Shown piece by piece: positions 24,304-27,272 of a DNA stretch of 27,272 nt (the first letter of the stretch is position 1; every line of letters begins with the position of its first letter). The notes under the pieces are model-generated. The model was not told where the DNA came from and ran no database searches. It saw only the letters and a list, made by a program, of their open reading frames with translations. A program made the translations under genes and the position numbers. Source of the stretch: CAXSEF01 sp964236535 (lineage in GTDB: Bacteria > Pseudomonadota > Alphaproteobacteria > Acetobacterales > Acetobacteraceae); the NCBI GenBank assembly GCA_964236535.1, contig CAXSEF010000038.1:1-27272 (forward strand), in the 5' to 3' direction.

Positions 24304-25989
24304 TCAGGCGGCCTGGATGGCGGCGATGAAGCTGTTGACCCCCGTGGTCAGCTGGTCGGCCTGGCGCGACAGGGCGCCGGCGGAAGCCAGCACGCCGTCC
24401 GCCGCTCGCCCGGTCTCGCCTGCCGCCTGGCTGACGCCGGCGATGTTGGCGGTCACCTCCTGAGCGCTGCCGGCGGTCTGCGCCACGTTGCGCGCGATCT
24501 CGGCGGTGGCCTCGCCCTGCTGCTCGACCGACAGTGCGATCGAGGTGGAAATCGCGCTCACCTCCTCGATGCGGTGCGCGATGCCCCGGATTGCGGTCAC
24601 CGCGTCGGTGGTGGCAGCCTGTATCTGGCCGATCTGGGCGGCGATCTCCCCGGTCGCCCTCGCTGTCTGTTGCGCCAGGCTCTTTACCTCGGATGCCACC
24701 ACGGCGAAGCCCTTGCCGGCGTCGCCCGCCCGGGCCGCCTCGATCGTGGCATTCAACGCCAGCAGGTTGGTCTGACCGGCGATGCCGTTGATCAGCTCCA
24801 CCACCAGGCCGATGCGCTGGGCGCCCTCGGCCAGGGTACGGACCACGGCGTCGGTGCGGCGAGCCTCGGCCACCGCCTCGACCGTGGTGCGCGCCGAGCT
24901 TGCGACCTGGCGGCCGATCTCCTGCACCGAGACGGACAGCTCCTCGGCGGCGGCGGCCACCGTCTGCACGCCGGTGCCGGCCTCCTCGGCGGCCGTGGCG
25001 ACGTTGCCCGCCTGGTTCTTGGTCTGCGTGGCGGTGCTCGACATCGAGCCCGCGGTGGCCTCCAGCTTGGCCGCTGCCGCGGCGAGCGCGCCCGCCATGC
25101 CGCTCACCTGCTTCTCGAAGCCCTGCACCAGTTCCGACACCCGCGCGCTCTGGCGCAGCTTCTGCGCATGTTCGCGCTCCTGATCCGCGGCGAGCTGGTC
25201 CGCCCGGGCCATGCCGTCGCGGAACACCGCGAGCGCCGCGGCGATCGCGCCAATCTCGTCGCTGCGTTCCAAGCCAGGGATTGCAACCGCCAGGTCCCGA
25301 TCCGCGAGCCGCCGCATCGTGGCGGTGATCGCCACCAGCGGCCCGAAGATGCCGCGCACCAGCACCAGCGCGATGGCCGTCGCGACCAGCACCGCGCCGG
25401 CCATGGCGATGAGCATTAACCTACGGGCGGAATGGGCCATCTTGGCGCTGTTGGTCGCCTCCGCGGCGCCCCGGCTGTTGCTGTAGGTGCTGTCCCAGGC
25501 CAGCAGCGCGCGTATTGCACCAAAGCGCCTCGACGTTTCGCCGACGAACAGCGCGTCCGCCTTGTCCCGGTCCGTGGCGGCCAGCCTGATCAGTGTGTCG
25601 TGCACCGGCAGGTAGGCCTGCCAGCTCTGGTCCAGCTCGGCGACGCGCGCGCGCTCCTCGCCGGGATCGATGTCCGGCTCGAAGCGCGCACGGGCTGCCC
25701 GCACCTCATCCATCGCAACCGCCATCTCTGCGGTCTCGGCCGCGCGATCGGCGCCCGGTATCCGCGCCACCGCATGGGCTTCCAGGATCCGGGCCCGTTC
25801 CAGGGCGCGGGCGAGCTGGGCGCCCTCCTTCAGGCTGACCAGGGTGTGCGTGCGGATCACCGCGGTGGCCGCTTCCATCCGAGCCATGCTGTGCAGCGCG
25901 AAACCGCCCAGTCCGAGCAGCAGCAGGACGAGCAGCGTGATGCCGAGCAGGAACTTGCGGCGCAGCGAGAGTTGAGGAAGGCGGAACAT
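24304..25989 (-). CDS. Methyl-accepting chemotaxis protein
   Basis: A 561-residue transmembrane receptor that controls CheA. TM1 (about 13-33) follows a short basic N-terminus. A periplasmic, mostly helical sensor of about 155 residues (34-188) looks like a four-helix-bundle type. TM2 (about 191-212) leads into HAMP (about 213-265). The cytoplasmic signalling domain carries the hairpin tip ELINGIAGQTNLLALNATIE (398-417) and EAARAGDAGKGFAVVASEVK just after it. No C-terminal CheR-binding pentapeptide is seen (ends FIAAIQAA). The start at 25989 has GGAGG seven bases upstream and is preferred to 26019. The ligand cannot be predicted. It is a likely partner of the CheA/CheW pair. Confidence 0.95.
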   Translation of the reverse strand: MFRLPQLSLRRKFLLGITLLVLLLLGLGGFALHSMARMEAATAVIRTHTLVSLKEGAQLARALERARILEAHAVARIPGADRAAETAEMAVAMDEVRAARARFEPDIDPGEERARVAELDQSWQAYLPVHDTLIRLAATDRDKADALFVGETSRRFGAIRALLAWDSTYSNSRGAAEATNSAKMAHSARRLMLIAMAGAVLVATAIALVLVRGIFGPLVAITATMRRLADRDLAVAIPGLERSDEIGAIAAALAVFRDGMARADQLAADQEREHAQKLRQSARVSELVQGFEKQVSGMAGALAAAAAKLEATAGSMSSTATQTKNQAGNVATAAEEAGTGVQTVAAAAEELSVSVQEIGRQVASSARTTVEAVAEARRTDAVVRTLAEGAQRIGLVVELINGIAGQTNLLALNATIEAARAGDAGKGFAVVASEVKSLAQQTARATGEIAAQIGQIQAATTDAVTAIRGIAHRIEEVSAISTSIALSVEQQGEATAEIARNVAQTAGSAQEVTANIAGVSQAAGETGRAADGVLASAGALSRQADQLTTGVNSFIAAIQAA

Positions 25990-26023
25990 GGGGGCATCCT
26001 CCGAACCAGGGACGAGCATGAAC

Positions 26024-26044
26024 CAGCAAAATTAAACGTTGCTG
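26024..26044. promoter_or_regulatory. Inverted repeat with AACGTT upstream of the receptor gene
   Basis: CAGCAA and TTGCTG form a 6-bp inverted repeat separated by nine A/T-rich bases, with AACGTT at 26035-26040. It sits 35-55 bases upstream of the receptor start, where an operator or promoter would be. Function unknown. Confidence 0.3.
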
Positions 26045-26128
26045 TATGTCGGGGCCGAGTCTCGACCGAGACCTGCGCCGCCATCGTGATCCGCGTCGTG
26101 CCAGCCGGCCTTTGGCGGGTCCGGGGGT

Positions 26129-26210
26129 CGCCGCGCAAGGTTCCGATGGCCCTGCTTGGGCCGTTGGCATGCGGGCGGAGGGAGAGCTCAGGCTTGCTTC
26201 GCCTGCGGGT
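26129..26210 (-). repeat. Palindromic intergenic repeat, module C (copy 7, reversed)
   Basis: CCGCGCAAGGTTCCGATGGC followed by GGGCC, ATGCGGGCGGAGGGAGAGC is the reverse complement of the module-C core at 9418-9510 and 14845-14930. It is separated from a forward module A (26452-26555) by about 240 bp, unlike the contiguous C+A arrangement at copies 5 and 6. Confidence 0.8.
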
Positions 26211-26424
26211 CCATGCCCGGCGGCGCTGGTATCAGCCGGTTTGCCGGCGGGTGACTCGGCCTGCCGGCTTCCTGGCGTCCGGCCTGCTCGACGCCGGGTC
26301 GCCCGCCACCTGCAGCGCCAGGACGATGCCACGATACGGCCGGAGCGCCGGACGCGCTCGCGCACCCGACCAACACCGTGGCCGTGATCATGCCGGAACG
26401 CCCGGCGCGCACGCCGGCCAGCAC
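26188..26424 (-). CDS. Possible small lipoprotein or its remnant
   Basis: A 78-codon frame starting at a GTG (26424; an internal ATG is at 26391). It has a basic start, a short hydrophobic stretch ending in LVGC, which fits a lipobox, then AVSWHRPGA, a motif reminiscent of small proteobacterial lipoproteins. The rest is low-complexity, and the last residues are encoded by the reversed repeat (copy 7), as if the true 3-prime end had been replaced. No ribosome site is visible. It may well be non-coding. Confidence 0.28.
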   Translation of the reverse strand: MLAGVRAGRSGMITATVLVGCASASGAPAVSWHRPGAAGGGRPGVEQAGRQEAGRPSHPPANRLIPAPPGMDPQAKQA

Positions 26425-26451
26425 GCGGCTGACGAGGCAGCAAGGCCGGGG

Positions 26452-26555
26452 CGGAACCCTTTGGAAGCCCTTTCCTTAAGCACGGGGATTCCAAAGGCGA
26501 GCCTTTGGCGGAGTCCAGAGGCAGAGCCTCTGGCCTTGCCTGCTTGCCTGGCCGG
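26452..26555 (+). repeat. Palindromic intergenic repeat, end of module C plus module A (copy 8)
   Basis: TTTCCTTAAGCACGGGGATT, then CCAAAGGC-GA-GCCTTTGG, CGGAGT, CCAGAGGC-AGA-GCCTCTGG and CCTTGCCTGCTTGCC. It is nearly base-for-base like 9547-9625, including the CTTAAGCA segment before the first palindrome. Confidence 0.85.
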
Positions 26556-26567
26556 TCACTCATCACT

Positions 26568-26596
26568 ATCGACACCCGGGGTTATCGACACCCGGG
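26568..26596 (+). repeat. Short tandem repeat ATCGACACCCGGG
   Basis: Two perfect 13-base copies (26568-26580 and 26584-26596) with a 16-base period, just after repeat copy 8. Function unknown. Confidence 0.9.
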
Positions 26597-26902
26597 TCGC
26601 CAACCTGAGTGATGCCTTGACCAGCCGGTCATGCGTGTGATCGCTGCTGGCAATCGTGCATCGGGCAGGCCGGATCGCTGGCGACGCTACGTCAGCACCG
26701 GGCGGCCACCAGATCCGTCGCTGGCGCGAAGGCTGACAAAACCTCCTGTTCCAGCCAGATCACCCCGGCGATCCTTGAACCGCGGCCGCGAGGAACGCCT
26801 CGGGGGTCACGGGCTCATGCTGCGGATCGCGCGGAGGGATGACAGCACCTGCTGGTGGATGGTCAGGGCGCTTGCAGCCTACACGTTGGGGGTACCTCAA
26901 GC

Positions 26903-27272
26903 ATGAGTCCACCGAACCGGCACACTACATCTCCGCCAGTTGACAGAAAAACCGATCCCGACGCTGGCGAGGAATCGGCCGGTCCTCCTGAGTGCCCGAC
27001 GGGCCGGAGCGAGCGAATAGTCACGTTCGACGTGCTGCGCGGGTTCGCGCTGTTGGGTATCCTGGTTATCAACGTGGAAAGTCTGCAGGTCCGGAAAGCG
27101 TGCACAATGTTCCGGTGGGGCTCGCCAAACCCGCGTTGGTCGACTGGCACGCTCACCTCGACCTGGCAATCCTCACGGTCAAGTGGCTATTCGTCGCGGG
27201 CAAGATGCGCGGAATGTTCGCGATGCTGCTCGGTGCCGGCGCAGTTCTGTTGACGGAACGGATCGAACGCCG
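26903..27272 (+). pseudogene. DUF418-family membrane protein, frameshifted and cut by the window end
   Basis: The N-terminus in the ATG frame from 26903 has the family opening ERIVTFDVLRGFALLGILVIN (shown here in part: VLRGFALLGILVIN, about residues 44-57) preceded by a hydrophilic leader of about 37 residues. From about 27097 the matching protein continues in a different frame: VHNVPVGLAKPALVDW, then KMRGMFAMLLGAGAVLLTER, which is the conserved DUF418 second segment. The original frame instead runs to a stop at 27253. A single-base deletion (or two-base insertion) near 27095 would explain it. The rest lies beyond the window. DUF418 proteins are multi-pass membrane proteins of unclear role. 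A sequencing error cannot be excluded. Confidence 0.8.

Larger units (their letters stand above)
26045..26902. other. Gene-poor region with repeats (receptor to DUF418)
   Basis: About 860 bp with a reversed module-C repeat (26129-26210), a module-A repeat (26452-26555), a short tandem repeat (26568-26596) and one possible lipoprotein remnant on the minus strand. No other frame has a recognisable family signature. Confidence 0.65.

Overview
The window is very GC-rich bacterial DNA (about 70 % G+C judged by eye). It looks like a Rhodospirillales alphaproteobacterium, most likely an Acetobacteraceae member. Three things support this: the order nrdR-ribD-ribE-ribBA-ribH-nusB-thiL, the order bamE / cytochrome bc1 chaperone / DUF177 / rpmF / plsX / fabH, and the intergenic palindromic repeats. 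The taxonomic call is inference.

Layout. (1) 1-1464: an APC amino acid permease on the minus strand, divergent from glyA. (2) 1702-9379: a mostly tightly packed block of glyA, nrdR, ribD, ribE, ribBA (degenerate RibA half), ribH, nusB and thiL. Several stops and starts overlap, which suggests translational coupling. This block makes riboflavin and one-carbon units, and also holds a ribonucleotide reductase repressor, an antitermination factor and thiamine-phosphate kinase. (3) 9691-10945: a zeta-class GST / maleylacetoacetate isomerase and, converging on it, a BamE-like lipoprotein. (4) 11081-14805: a bc1 chaperone (CBP3-like) split by a 100-N assembly gap, then DUF177, rpmF, plsX and fabH, the usual ribosome/fatty-acid cluster. 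(5) 15452-21898: a chemotaxis operon of cheA (with a CheZ-like C-terminus), cheW, a decayed cheY-like gene, cheB, cheR, and a separately led cheY. (6) 22835-24193: an omega-amino acid:pyruvate aminotransferase. (7) 24304-25989: a methyl-accepting chemotaxis protein on the minus strand. (8) 26020-27272: repeats, a possible lipoprotein remnant and a frameshifted DUF418 gene cut by the window end.

The most unusual items are two domain architectures. Riboflavin synthase (4729-5748) is about 339 aa instead of about 200, because a segment resembling a RidA/YjgF domain sits inside its first barrel. CheA (15452-18523) carries, after two CheW-like modules, a C-terminal segment with the CheZ phosphatase signature and a CheZ-like CheY-binding tail. 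That would put CheY kinase and CheY-P phosphatase in one polypeptide.

At least eight intergenic loci carry copies of a modular palindromic repeat family. The strong plus-strand G excess of the first 15 kb fades at one of these repeats, just where the chemotaxis block starts. The assembly gap is flanked by identical 55-base ends, and merging them restores one open frame, so the gap is probably not real missing sequence.
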